From contig JAEWFC010000038.1 of the NCBI GenBank assembly GCA_023389035.1, forward strand, positions 124,001-188,000: a DNA stretch of 64,000 nucleotides. The letters are read 5' to 3'. The notes beneath the pieces are model-generated. The model was not told the origin of the DNA, made no database searches, and worked only from the letters and a program-made list of their open reading frames with translations. Both the position numbers and the translations under genes were made by a program. The stretch is from Acidobacteriota bacterium. GTDB taxonomy: Bacteria > Acidobacteriota > Blastocatellia > Pyrinomonadales > Pyrinomonadaceae. Every line of letters starts with the position of its first letter. Positions within the stretch are counted from its first letter, which is position 1. Below are positions 40,761 to 48,600 of this stretch, in pieces.

Positions 40761-41153
40761 ATGCAGGGAGTTAATCCGGTTGGTTGGTTCGAGATCTACG
40801 TCCAGGACATGGATCGGGCGCAAAAGTTCTACGAAACCGTTTTCGGCATATCGATGATCAATATGCTGGACCCATCGTCCGAAGGAGTTACGATGCGTTC
40901 GTTCTCGGACGGCGAGAACTCAATGAACCAAACCGGCGCAACGGGCGCCCTAGTTCACATGGAAGGCTTCGAAAGCGGAGGCAACAGCACGATCGTATAT
41001 TTTGTGGCCGAAGATTGTTCGGTCGAAGAGTCACGCGTAGCCTCCTCGGGCGGCAGCGTCTTCAAATCAAAGTTCTCGATCGGTGAACATGGCTTCATAT
41101 CGCTATGCACAGATACCGAAGGAAATATGTTTGGTATCCATTCGATGGCCTAG
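40761..41153 (+). CDS. VOC family (glyoxalase-fold) protein
   Basis: A 130-residue protein from ATG 40761 with AAGGAG eight bases upstream. Typical vicinal-oxygen-chelate pattern: PVGWFEIYVQDMDRAQKFYETVFG, then STIVYFVAEDCSVEESRVASSGG and a final FISLCTDTEGNMFGIHS. The Glu in EIYV and the C-terminal His are candidate metal positions. It resembles YdcJ/PhnB-like small VOC proteins of unknown substrate. Single gene after tRNA-Val. Confidence 0.85.
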   Translation: MQGVNPVGWFEIYVQDMDRAQKFYETVFGISMINMLDPSSEGVTMRSFSDGENSMNQTGATGALVHMEGFESGGNSTIVYFVAEDCSVEESRVASSGGSVFKSKFSIGEHGFISLCTDTEGNMFGIHSMA

Positions 41154-41219
41154 TGCCTGCGAGGAACTTCTTTCTCGCGATGGTCGTATTTCCGGGTAGA
41201 ACAATTGGAGGTATATCGA

Positions 41220-42005
41220 ATGTTTGAGTATCTGGATTCACCTGATCACCTGATCGCGATGAAGGTTTCGGGGACTATCACGGCGGATGAAGTGGACGCT
41301 GCATACAAACGGGTCGAAGAGCACCTTGCAAAGCACGACCGAATATCGTTCTTTGCCGAGGTACCGGAAGGTTTCTCCTTCACGTGGGACGGACTGCTAA
41401 AGGATCTTGTCCAAAGCGTTAGTGAACTTGGCAGGTTGTCGCGTTACTATCGCGCTGCGATCGTTACTGAAAGTGGATGGCTGGCGGCCCTTGCACGCGT
41501 CGAGGGTCTTGTCTTTTCGTCAATCGATGTACGAGTGTTTCCTGTGTCGGAACGCGAAAAGGCTTTCGCTTGGGCGTCTGAAAAACCTGAACCACGGCCT
41601 GCTGTCGAGATTCCGCAACCGTCGATACGATTTATCCAGACGACGAATGATCGAGTATTTGCGTGGGAAGTCGACGGCAGAATCCGCGAGCAGGACATTA
41701 AGAATGCGGTTCAGGAAATGAAGCCATACCTCGAGCGCGACGGGAAAATGAACGCCCTCGTGCGTATGCGTAACTACGATGGCTTCGATCTAATGGCGGT
41801 CCTTGATGACCAGCTTGTAAAGATGAAATACAAGGCCTTGGGGAAATTCGAGCGATATGCGGTCGTCGGCCCTAAGCCGTGGATGCGAAACTTTCTGGAA
41901 CTTGTCGGGGGCCTGATCAGCACCGAAGTGCGTGTTTTTGAAGAACACGAGGAATCGGCCGCCTGGGAATGGGTCGGTGCTCAGCAGGCCTTACTGCCCG
42001 AGTAG
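41220..42005 (+). CDS. Tandem SpoIIAA-like (STAS-fold) protein
   Basis: A 261-residue soluble protein with two copies of the SpoIIAA-like domain. The first (about 1-115) has HLIAMKVSGTITADEVDAAYKRVEEHL, FFAEVPEGFSFTWDGLLKDL and VRVFPVSEREKAFAWA. The second (about 130-255) has RVFAWEVDGRIREQDIKNAVQEM, ALVRMRNYDGFDLMAVLDD and VRVFEEHEESAAWEWV. Start 41220 follows GGAGG. Duplicated domains of this sort are described in bacteria, but the role is unclear. Confidence 0.85.
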   Translation: MFEYLDSPDHLIAMKVSGTITADEVDAAYKRVEEHLAKHDRISFFAEVPEGFSFTWDGLLKDLVQSVSELGRLSRYYRAAIVTESGWLAALARVEGLVFSSIDVRVFPVSEREKAFAWASEKPEPRPAVEIPQPSIRFIQTTNDRVFAWEVDGRIREQDIKNAVQEMKPYLERDGKMNALVRMRNYDGFDLMAVLDDQLVKMKYKALGKFERYAVVGPKPWMRNFLELVGGLISTEVRVFEEHEESAAWEWVGAQQALLPE

Positions 42006-42107
42006 CGGTAACCGCTTGTAATATCTTGGATGTTTCCGTATAATCTCAAGGTTTGTTACACATACGGCATTTACACCACGTATTTGCCGATACAATCTTT
42101 CGATAAG

Positions 42108-42158
42108 ATGCTTTCGAAGAACTTTGCTGTTTTAACAACTACTACGACCCGCCTCTAA
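42108..42158 (+). CDS. Threonine-rich leader peptide of thrS
   Basis: A 16-codon open frame, ATG at 42108 and TAA at 42156, encoding MLSKNFAVLTTTTTRL. Codons 10-14 are ACA ACT ACT ACG ACC, five threonine codons in a row using all four Thr codons. It lies in the 360-bp leader of the threonyl-tRNA synthetase gene and is followed by dyads and a T-run. No strong Shine-Dalgarno is visible (GATAAG before ATG). This is the classical layout of attenuation control by charged tRNA-Thr. Confidence 0.75.
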   Translation: MLSKNFAVLTTTTTRL

Positions 42159-42187
42159 ATTGCGGGACATACGCGGTTTTCTTTTTT
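42147..42187 (+). promoter_or_regulatory. Candidate thrS attenuator
   Basis: CCCGC (42148-42152), just after the Thr codons, can pair with GCGGG (42162-42166) or, with a one-base bulge, as ACCCGC with GCGGT (42173-42177). The second option runs directly into TTTTCTTTTTT (42177-42187), an intrinsic-terminator arrangement. The two pairings exclude each other. A ribosome stalled on the Thr codons would cover the shared CCCGC arm. Confidence 0.6.
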
Positions 42188-42365
42188 GAATACTGCAAGG
42201 CAAAGTCGCTCTTATCGGATCTGATCTTGGTTAGTAGTAGTGAATTGTTGGTCGTTCAACTCGTAAAGAACGATTTGCCCTGCAGTCCCTGTTCAGAACG
42301 GGTACTTGGGAAAATTACGTCGGCAGACCTGTGGTTCCGAAGGTCGATTGACGATCAACAAATAT

Positions 42366-44321
42366 ATGAGCGAATTAAACGTAGAATTGAACGGTGCTGT
42401 GCGGCATATAGCCGCACCCGCGACGGTCGCTGACGCTATCAAGGCGTTTGATCGCGATATCCTCAAGTCATCGCTGGCAGCTAAGGTGAATGGCGAGGAA
42501 TTCGATCTTACGCGTGAACTTCCGGCGATCGACGAAGTGCTTTCGATCGAACCGATCGTGACCGATTCACGTGATGGGCTTGAGGTGATCCGGCATTCCG
42601 CTGCGCATCTGTTCGCGGCCGCCTTGCTCGACCTTTTCCCGGGCACAAAGCTTGGAGTCGGACCAGCGCTGATGGATGACCCGCGCTACGGATTCTATTA
42701 CGATTTCATCGCACCCAAGAATCTAACTGAAGACGACCTTCCGGCGATCGAGAAGAAGATGAAGGCTCTGGCAAAGCAGAACCTTCCGTATCGCCGCGAA
42801 GACATTGAGAAAGCTCGCGTCCTGGACATCTTTAAAGAGCGGGACGAACCGCTGAAATGTGAACTCATTGACGAAAAGGTCTCTGACAGTGCAAGTGTCT
42901 ATTACATTGATAATTCGCAGTTCATAGATTTTTGCCTTGGACCCCACGTGCCTCACACGGGCAAGCTCAAAGCATTCAAGCTTCTGGCTCTCTCGGGGGC
43001 TTACTGGAAAGGCGATGCCGCAAACCAGCAGATGCAGCGCATCTATGGCACCGCGTTCGCCACGCAGGATGAACTTGACTCCTGGGTCAAGCAGCGTGAA
43101 GAGGCTGAAAAACGCGATCACCGCAAGTTGGGCCGCGAACTCGATCTGTTCTCGATATCTGAGGACTATGGCCAGGGTTTGATCCTCTGGCATCCCAAAG
43201 GCGGGATCATCAGGAACGAAATGGAGCGGCTTCTTAAGGAAGAACTTGAGAAACGCGGCTACAGTTTCGTTTTCACGCCGCATATCGCCAAACGCGACCT
43301 TTGGGTGACGAGCGGGCATGAGGGAAATTACTCTGATTCGATGTATGCCCCGACCAGCATCGAGGACGAAGAATATCGTCTCAAGCCGATGAACTGCCCG
43401 TTCCACATCGGGATCTTCAAGAGCTCTCCGAGGTCGTATCGCGACCTTCCGCAACGCTATTCCGAAATGGGTACGGTTTACCGGGCCGAGCTTTCAGGCA
43501 CACTTCATGGGTTGATGCGTGTTCGTGGTTTTACGGTCGACGACGCCCATCTTTTCGTGCGGCCGGACCAAGTGAGCGTTGAGGTAGCTGACTGTCTCGA
43601 TTTCGCCATAAAGGTGTTCGATACGTACGGCTTCGACAAAGTTCGATTTGAGTTATCCGTTCGCGGTTCTGCTGAAAACAAAGGCTATCTCGGTGCCGAC
43701 GAGGATTGGGAAAGTGCCGAGGCATCACTCGCCGCGGCTTTAAAGGCACGTGACATTCCCTATGAACGGATCGAAGGAGAGGCCGCGTTTTACGGCCCTA
43801 AGATCGATATCAAGATCGAAGATGCAATCGGGCGCGTTTGGCAGTTAGGCACGATCCAGTTGGATTTTAACCTGCCGGAAAGATTCGAGCTTGAGTACAC
43901 AGGCGAGGACAATCTGAAACATCGGCCATTCATGATCCACCGAGCACTGTTCGGGTCGATTGAGAGGTTCTTCGGTGTGTTGATCGAACACTACGCAGGG
44001 GCGTTTCCGTTATGGTTAGCTCCGGTTCAGGTCGCTATCCTGCCGATAACGGATCGCATTAACGAATACGCATTGTCGGTAGCTGACGACCTTAGAACCG
44101 CGGGATTTCGCGTTGAATCGAACACACGCTCTGACAAGATCGGTGCTAAGATACGTGACGCACAAATGCAAAAGGTCCCGTATATGTTGATCCTCGGTGA
44201 CAAAGAGTTTGAGGATAAGTCGGTAGCCGTGCGGGAACGCAAACAGGGAGACATCGGTGCGATGTCGTTGGAAGAGTTCAAGGAGATGATCACGCAGCAA
44301 AAACTGCTGCGGGCTCTCTGA
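42366..44321 (+). CDS. thrS: Threonyl-tRNA synthetase
   Basis: A 651-residue class II aminoacyl-tRNA synthetase from ATG 42366 (MSELNVELNG). Domains: TGS (about 1-60), editing domain with HSAAHLFAAAL and DFCLGPHVPHTGKLKAFKL, catalytic core from about 240 with the zinc-site Cys in LKPMNCPFHIGIF, class II motif 2 YRAELSGTLHGLMRVRGFTVDDAH, motif 3 PFMIHRALFGSIERFFGVLIEHY, and anticodon-binding domain (about 545-650). Heads thrS-infC-rpmI-rplT. A Thr-codon leader peptide and terminator-like element upstream suggest attenuation. Confidence 0.97.
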   Translation: MSELNVELNGAVRHIAAPATVADAIKAFDRDILKSSLAAKVNGEEFDLTRELPAIDEVLSIEPIVTDSRDGLEVIRHSAAHLFAAALLDLFPGTKLGVGPALMDDPRYGFYYDFIAPKNLTEDDLPAIEKKMKALAKQNLPYRREDIEKARVLDIFKERDEPLKCELIDEKVSDSASVYYIDNSQFIDFCLGPHVPHTGKLKAFKLLALSGAYWKGDAANQQMQRIYGTAFATQDELDSWVKQREEAEKRDHRKLGRELDLFSISEDYGQGLILWHPKGGIIRNEMERLLKEELEKRGYSFVFTPHIAKRDLWVTSGHEGNYSDSMYAPTSIEDEEYRLKPMNCPFHIGIFKSSPRSYRDLPQRYSEMGTVYRAELSGTLHGLMRVRGFTVDDAHLFVRPDQVSVEVADCLDFAIKVFDTYGFDKVRFELSVRGSAENKGYLGADEDWESAEASLAAALKARDIPYERIEGEAAFYGPKIDIKIEDAIGRVWQLGTIQLDFNLPERFELEYTGEDNLKHRPFMIHRALFGSIERFFGVLIEHYAGAFPLWLAPVQVAILPITDRINEYALSVADDLRTAGFRVESNTRSDKIGAKIRDAQMQKVPYMLILGDKEFEDKSVAVRERKQGDIGAMSLEEFKEMITQQKLLRAL

Positions 44322-44348
44322 GATCGCATATGACCGTGAGGAGGCAAT

Positions 44349-45044
44349 ATCGCTAGAAGATTTGGTGGACGTAATTTCAAGCCGCGTTTTCGTGAGCCGC
44401 AGCACCGTACGAACGAACGTATAAGAGTTCCTTCGGTACGTGTTGTGACCGAAGACGGCGAAGCATTGGGTGTGATGGACGTGCGGGACGCTATTGCAAA
44501 GGCCCGTGAGCTTGGTATCGACCTCGTCGAGATCGCTCCGAATGCGAAGCCGCCCGTCGCAAAGCTGATCGATTACGGTAAATTCCTCTACGAGCAAAAG
44601 AAACGTGCTCATGAGGCTAAGAAGAAGCAGGTAACGGTACAGGTCAAAGAGATCAAGTTCCGGCCCGGGACCGACGACCACGATTACGAATACCGTATGA
44701 AGCACGCCCGAGAATGGTTGGAAGACGGTGACAAGGTGCGGGCAGCGATCGCCTTTCGCGGACGTGAAATGACGCACCGCGAACTCGGGGCAAAGATCCT
44801 TAAACGTCTGACGGAAGACCTGGCTGATCTCGGTGATGTCGAGGTATATCCGAAGATGGAAGGCTACCAGATGTTTACCATCTTCAACCCGAAAAAGTCG
44901 AAGGTCCCGGACAAAAAGCCCGCGGCCGAAAAGAGTAAACCGGAAGCTGAGGTTAAGACAAAAGATAAGCCCGAAGGCGAACCGGCTGCGGAGAAAGCAC
45001 AAGTTGCTCCGCAGGTTGAGCGCGACGACGACGAGATTTTTTAG
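44349..45044 (+). CDS. infC: Translation initiation factor IF-3, apparent ATC start
   Basis: About 231 residues. The conserved N-terminal domain begins well upstream of the first ATG or GTG: in frame are ARRFGGRNFKP and RTNERIRVPSVRVV. The only sensible start is ATC at 44349-44351, four bases after AGGAGG (44339-44344). IF-3 genes are known for rare starts (AUU in E. coli, AUC in Myxococcus), used for autoregulation. Later motifs: LGIDLVEIAPNAKPPVAKLIDYGKFLYE, KEIKFRPGTDDHDYEYRM, MEGYQMFTIFNPK. A Lys/Ala/Glu-rich C-terminal tail of about 45 residues is extra. Confidence 0.93.
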   Translation: MARRFGGRNFKPRFREPQHRTNERIRVPSVRVVTEDGEALGVMDVRDAIAKARELGIDLVEIAPNAKPPVAKLIDYGKFLYEQKKRAHEAKKKQVTVQVKEIKFRPGTDDHDYEYRMKHAREWLEDGDKVRAAIAFRGREMTHRELGAKILKRLTEDLADLGDVEVYPKMEGYQMFTIFNPKKSKVPDKKPAAEKSKPEAEVKTKDKPEGEPAAEKAQVAPQVERDDDEIF

Positions 45045-45075
45045 TTTAGTTTTTAGAACTGTTTAGGAGATAGAA

Positions 45076-45279
45076 ATGCCAAAACTTAAGACACACAAGG
45101 GTGCAGCGAAGCGTTTTCGTTCTACCGCCAGCGGTAAGTTCAAACGCGGGCATTCGCACGCACGTCATATTCTTACGAAGAAGACGAACAAACGTAAACG
45201 CAATCTTGATATTGACACACTGGTATCCGAAGGCGATCAGAAACGCGTCGAAAAGATGCTGCCCTACGGTAGGGATTAA
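45076..45279 (+). CDS. rpmI: Ribosomal protein L35 (bL35)
   Basis: A 67-residue basic protein beginning MPKLKTHKGAAKRFR with TASGKFKRGHSHARHILTKKT, then the RNLDIDTLVS and MLPYGRD end. Standard length. AGGAGA lies seven bases before ATG. Third gene of the thrS-infC-rpmI-rplT operon, 31 bp after infC. Confidence 0.97.
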   Translation: MPKLKTHKGAAKRFRSTASGKFKRGHSHARHILTKKTNKRKRNLDIDTLVSEGDQKRVEKMLPYGRD

Positions 45280-45330
45280 TAAGGGAATTTCGAATATCGA
45301 ATTAATTCGTTATTCATCATTGGAGGAATT

Positions 45331-45708
45331 ATGCCTAGAGCAAAACGTGGTAATAAGCGTCTTGAGAAACGCAAAAAGATATTAGCCTTAGCTAAAGGTT
45401 ATCGTGGGACGAAGTCGAAACTGTACCGTTCGGCAAAGGAATCGGTCGAACGTGCACTGAATTTCGCATACACCGGCCGCAAGCTGAAGAAGCGAGATTT
45501 CCGTAAGCTGTGGATCGTCCGCATCAATGCAGCCTGCCGTTTGAACGATATGAAGTATTCACAGTTCATGCACGGCCTGAGCCTTGCCGGTATCGAGCTT
45601 GACCGTAAGTCACTCGCGGATCTCGCTGTCAAACAGCCCGAAACGTTCGCGGCTCTTGCGACGCAAGCGAAAGACGCTGTAAATAATAAAGCCCAGGCCG
45701 CTGCCTAG
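45331..45708 (+). CDS. rplT: Ribosomal protein L20 (bL20)
   Basis: A 125-residue basic protein: MPRAKRGNKRLEKRKKILALAKGYRG, SKLYRSAKESVERALNFAYTGRKLKKRDFRKLWIVRINAA, YSQFMHGLSLAGIELDRKSLADLA. An alternative initiator role in repression of its own operon is known for L20 in other bacteria. GGAGG lies six bases before ATG. Last gene of the operon, followed by a terminator. Confidence 0.97.
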   Translation: MPRAKRGNKRLEKRKKILALAKGYRGTKSKLYRSAKESVERALNFAYTGRKLKKRDFRKLWIVRINAACRLNDMKYSQFMHGLSLAGIELDRKSLADLAVKQPETFAALATQAKDAVNNKAQAAA

Positions 45709-45730
45709 GCTTTGTGCAGTAGTCTGAAGG

Positions 45731-45761
45731 GGTGCTTTGGTTTAGACCGAAGCACCTTTTT
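45731..45761 (+). terminator. Terminator of the thrS-infC-rpmI-rplT operon
   Basis: GGTGCTT (45731-45737) pairs with AAGCACC (45750-45756), extended by an inner TGG/CCG, and TTTTT follows. The 3' arm lies within the last codons of the convergent kbl gene. Confidence 0.85.
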
Positions 45762-46941
45762 CAATGCCCAATTCCCTTTTTGCTTCTGCGAATGCATTCA
45801 CCGCGAAATCCAGATCTTCCTTCGAATGTGCGGCCGAGACCTGTGTTCGGATGCGGGCCTTGCCTTTCGGGACGACGGGGAACGAGAATGGGATGACGTA
45901 AACGCCTTTTTCCAACAGCAGCTCAGCCATTTTGACCGCGGGCTGAGCCTCGCCGAACATCACAGGAACGATCGGGTGTTCGCCCGGCAGCACCTCCAGG
46001 CCTATCGAGGCGATCTTCTCCCGAAAATAACGCGTGTTGTCCATCAGCTTGTCGCGGAGTTCGGTCGAGCCTGTTAACAGATCTATCGCGGCGATAGATG
46101 CGGCGACAATAGGCGGTGCAACGGAATTACTGAACAGATACGGACGCGAACGTTGTCTTAACAGTTCGATCATCTCCTTTTTCCCGCTGGTATAACCGCC
46201 CGAAGCTCCGCCTAAGGCTTTGCCGAGAGTTCCAGTGATCACGTCGATGCGTTCCATCACGTTGTGATGCTCGTGAGTTCCCTTGCCGCGTTGGCCCATA
46301 AAGCCGACTGCGTGCGAATCATCCACCATAACGAGAGCATTATGTTTCTCCGCGAGGTCACAGATCTCGGGGAGCTTCGCGATGTAGCCGTCCATCGAGA
46401 AAACGCCGTCGGTCGCGATCATCTTAAAACGTGCGTCCTTTGCTTCTTCTAGCTTCGCCTCGAGGTCGGCCATGTCGCTGTTCTTGTATCGAAACCGCTG
46501 TGCTTTGCAGAGCCGGATGCCGTCGATGATGCTTGCGTGGTTGAGTTCGTCTGAGATAACGGCGTCTTCTTCGCCGAGCAGCGTTTCGAATAGGCCGCCG
46601 TTGGCGTCGAAACACGAAGTGTAAAGAATGGTGTCCTCGGTGCCGAGAAATTCGCTGATCTTGCGTTCGAGCTCTTTGTGGATCGCCTGCGTTCCGCAGA
46701 TAAATCGCACCGACGACAGGCCGTAACCCCATTCGTCCAGAGACTTTCTCGCCGCCTCGATGATCGCGGGATCATCGCTCAAGCCCAGGTAATTATTGGC
46801 GCACATGTTTAGCACTTCCCTGCCGCCAACATCGATCCGCGCATCCTGCGGGCTGTCTATCACACGCTCCGATTTATAAAGCCCCGCCTCACGAATCCCA
46901 TCGATCGTGCTCTGTAGATGTTCTTTGAAATTTGAATACAT
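45742..46941 (-). CDS. kbl: Glycine C-acetyltransferase (2-amino-3-ketobutyrate CoA ligase)
   Basis: A 399-residue PLP enzyme of the alpha-oxoamine synthase family that turns 2-amino-3-oxobutyrate and CoA into glycine and acetyl-CoA. It starts MYSNFKEHLQSTIDGI. Motifs: LNMCANNYLGLSDDP, FICGTQAIHKELE, VMVDDSHAVGFMGQRGKG, and the PLP lysine in DVITGTLGKALGGASGGYTSG. Its partner tdh lies 3.8 kb upstream on the same strand with unrelated genes between. A relic of a second kbl 5' end is found at 47497-47640. Confidence 0.96.
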   Translation of the reverse strand: MYSNFKEHLQSTIDGIREAGLYKSERVIDSPQDARIDVGGREVLNMCANNYLGLSDDPAIIEAARKSLDEWGYGLSSVRFICGTQAIHKELERKISEFLGTEDTILYTSCFDANGGLFETLLGEEDAVISDELNHASIIDGIRLCKAQRFRYKNSDMADLEAKLEEAKDARFKMIATDGVFSMDGYIAKLPEICDLAEKHNALVMVDDSHAVGFMGQRGKGTHEHHNVMERIDVITGTLGKALGGASGGYTSGKKEMIELLRQRSRPYLFSNSVAPPIVAASIAAIDLLTGSTELRDKLMDNTRYFREKIASIGLEVLPGEHPIVPVMFGEAQPAVKMAELLLEKGVYVIPFSFPVVPKGKARIRTQVSAAHSKEDLDFAVNAFAEAKRELGIEKGASV

Positions 46942-46962
46942 ATCGTTAGAAGAAAGCTTGCG

Positions 46963-47487
46963 TCAACTATGATTTCCAGATTCATCAATTCGCTCGAATA
47001 TCTCAAGTAGGTTTCCGTTGGCGATGTCCGAAATGTCTACGCCAAATACTTCTTTTGTTCGAAATACGTATTCAGCTCTCTCATCGTCCGTTGCCGTGAA
47101 GTCCAGAAGGCTAGACTCGTCTGAGATAAATACAGGATCGCCGCGGTCAAAGCCGAGGATCTCGTTGATGAATCTTTCAGCGATAGAATCGTATTTTTCA
47201 ATACCTTCGGTCGATGCGAACTCGATAGGCATTTGAACACCGGGACGTTTCACATCATCCGGACGTTCCTTTCTAAAGTTTTCAAAATTAGAACGCAGAT
47301 TGTCTTTCGCCGAGGTCTCTGTCTCGCCAACGCCAGTTAGAAACCAGCGGAGGATTTGCGCAAAATACTTTGGTTGTCCCGGTTCAGGATTGGTTACTTC
47401 AGTTACTCGAATCGGATAGTCGTCAAGATCCCAGTCCGACTTCCGGTAAGAAAGTAGACGCTTCCAAAATACGTAAAGAGCCTCCAT
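46963..47487 (-). CDS. Hypothetical protein in the tdh/kbl hotspot
   Basis: A 174-residue acidic soluble protein. The first 70 residues (YPIRVTEVTNPEPGQPKYFAQIL...TGVGETETSAKDNLRSNFENFRKE) loosely recall the HicB/antitoxin-like fold. The second half contains IAERFINEILGFDRGDPVFISDESSLLDF and EVFGVDISDIANGNLLEIFERI. It starts ten bp after the chimeric micro-ORF and ends 21 bp before kbl. No family is claimed. Composition is more A/T-rich than kbl, fitting an acquired gene. Confidence 0.6.
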   Translation of the reverse strand: MEALYVFWKRLLSYRKSDWDLDDYPIRVTEVTNPEPGQPKYFAQILRWFLTGVGETETSAKDNLRSNFENFRKERPDDVKRPGVQMPIEFASTEGIEKYDSIAERFINEILGFDRGDPVFISDESSLLDFTATDDERAEYVFRTKEVFGVDISDIANGNLLEIFERIDESGNHS

Positions 47488-47496
47488 AAATTTACG

Positions 47497-47640
47497 TCAC
47501 GGCGTCTCCTTTTTCTTCGGGGCTTTTTCGACGTGGCTGGCGGAGGACCAGGCGGCGAGTTTGCCGACGTCGTTTTTATAGACGTTGCGGACGGTTCCGT
47601 CGATCGTGATCTGAAGATGTTCTCTGAAGTTTCCGTACAT
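47497..47640 (-). pseudogene. Chimeric micro-ORF: kbl 5' end joined to the 3' end of an orphan gene
   Basis: A 47-codon open frame. Its first 14-15 residues, MYGNFREHLQITIDG, match the start of Kbl (MYSNFKEHLQSTIDG). The rest, TVRNVYKNDVGKLAAW then SSASHVEKAPKKKETP, matches the last 33 residues of the protein at 49260-49916 (IVRNVYKTDPGKLAAW..SASHVEKPPKKKEP). The joint is at ATCGACGGA/CTCGACGGC, a shared short sequence. It is best explained as an illegitimate or short-homology recombination scar. Whether it is translated is unknown. Confidence 0.85.
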
Positions 47641-47654
47641 AGGACAAGCTAAAA

Positions 47655-47957
47655 CTATTTAAGTTCCGGATTCTGTCTGTTTGAGAAAAATGAAAGCACT
47701 TCGACCTGTTCGCTTTCGTTTTTCAGTCGATAATACAGGGAATTGAATCGCAAGATCACAGCACGGCGAACACCGTTGGTTTCTGCGGATTCCGGATACA
47801 TTAGAGGATTATTCGAGATATTACTGATCGTTGATTCGACAGCTTTCGCGAGTCGCGTGATCTCAGCTTCGGAAAAATTCAGTTGAAGGTATTCGACGGT
47901 TCGCTCAAGTTCGGAGAGGGAGTGGTCGGTCCACAGGATCCTATAACCACTTCTCAT
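47655..47957 (-). CDS. RelE/ParE-family toxin
   Basis: A 100-residue protein with the plasmid-stabilisation toxin pattern: YRILWTDHSLSELERTVEYLQLNF, ITRLAKAVESTISNISNNPLMYPESAETNGVRRAVILRFNSLYYRLKNESEQVEVLSFFSNRQNP. The arrangement of LW...A-L-EL near the start, YPES, R-A-VI and F-Y-L at the end fits ParE more than RelE. It overlaps the upstream antitoxin gene by 17 bp, the standard antitoxin-toxin order. Confidence 0.85.
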   Translation of the reverse strand: MRSGYRILWTDHSLSELERTVEYLQLNFSEAEITRLAKAVESTISNISNNPLMYPESAETNGVRRAVILRFNSLYYRLKNESEQVEVLSFFSNRQNPELK

Positions 47958-48177
47958 ATTTCGCTCTTGCGACTGAATGAGAGCTTAGTTCTCCGGCGTC
48001 CGCTTGTTCGATGCCTTTCGCGATCGATTCTTTCTCTGCCTCTGATATCTCATTCCACCAATCGCTGACACTTTCGTCCCGAAGCTTCGCGACCTTCTCG
48101 ATCAGTGAAACATCTTCTATCACTGATAACCACTGGATCAGTTCCAACTTTTGTTCCTGTAAGCTCCCCGTTGTCAT
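47941..48177 (-). CDS. Antitoxin of a type II TA pair
   Basis: A 78-residue acidic helical protein: LQEQKLELIQWLSVIEDVSLIEKVAKLRDE, then SDWWNEISEAEKESIAKGIEQADAG and SSHSVARAKYEKWL at the C-terminus. This layout is common for antitoxins of ParE/RelE pairs in Bacteroidota and Acidobacteriota. It is upstream of and overlaps the toxin gene. Confidence 0.8.
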   Translation of the reverse strand: MTTGSLQEQKLELIQWLSVIEDVSLIEKVAKLRDESVSDWWNEISEAEKESIAKGIEQADAGELSSHSVARAKYEKWL

Positions 48178-48246
48178 AAGCGCATATTAGCACAACTCCG
48201 CATTCTTAGGTCGATGTCGATGATCGTTGAAGCTTAGTCGTTTTCG

Positions 48247-48531
48247 CTACGACTTTTTGCATTCGCATTCAACGATTCGAACAACTCTTTGAAGTCTTGC
48301 GGTAGCTCTAGCTCCATAATTTTGCCGGCGCAATCTTTCAATATGCTGCAGACGTTCGCGGACCGTTGTATTTTTCCAGTAGGCTAACTCGTCGGAGACA
48401 GATTCCCGAAGGTCTGTTACGATCTTCAGCTTAGACCGGTCCAGCTTGAGTTTTGGGATGTCCTTGATCATTTCCGCAATTATATTATCATCCCGAAAGA
48501 ACCCATTCGCTATCGATCCCGGTTCTGACAT
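48247..48531 (-). CDS. Orphan paralogue of the NTase-associated small protein
   Basis: A 94-residue protein. The C-terminal two thirds (SDELAYWKNTTVRERLQHIERLRRQNYG, then RLQRVVRIVECE) parallel the protein at 48995-49201 (SDLAYWRSRPYTERLAALEEIR...RFQRVYRIVK). Such proteins usually sit directly before a nucleotidyltransferase gene of the MNT/DUF6036 type. Here the expected partner downstream is missing and a ParE-type TA pair follows. It starts just after a relic of the tdh 3' end. Confidence 0.65.
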   Translation of the reverse strand: MSEPGSIANGFFRDDNIIAEMIKDIPKLKLDRSKLKIVTDLRESVSDELAYWKNTTVRERLQHIERLRRQNYGARATARLQRVVRIVECECKKS

Positions 48532-48537
48532 TTACAT

Positions 48538-48594
48538 CTATTCGAAATCCAACAAGACCTCACCGCAGTTGCCTTGTTTGATGGCTTCGAAGTT
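48538..48594 (-). pseudogene. Relic of the tdh 3' end
   Basis: On the minus strand this reads NFEAIKQGNCGEVLLDFE and stop, against GFEAIKEGNCGKVVLDFEEI and stop at the end of the intact tdh at 50779. Nucleotide identity is high over about 50 bp. It lies ten bp after the stop of the nucleotidyltransferase gene. It marks an old boundary of an insertion between tdh and kbl. Confidence 0.85.
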
Positions 48595-48600
48595 GTATCT

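Noticed and set aside
42006..42365. T-box riboswitch before thrS
   Set aside because: No T-box sequence (GGTGGNACCGCG-like) or specifier-loop layout was found; the Thr leader peptide explains the region better.
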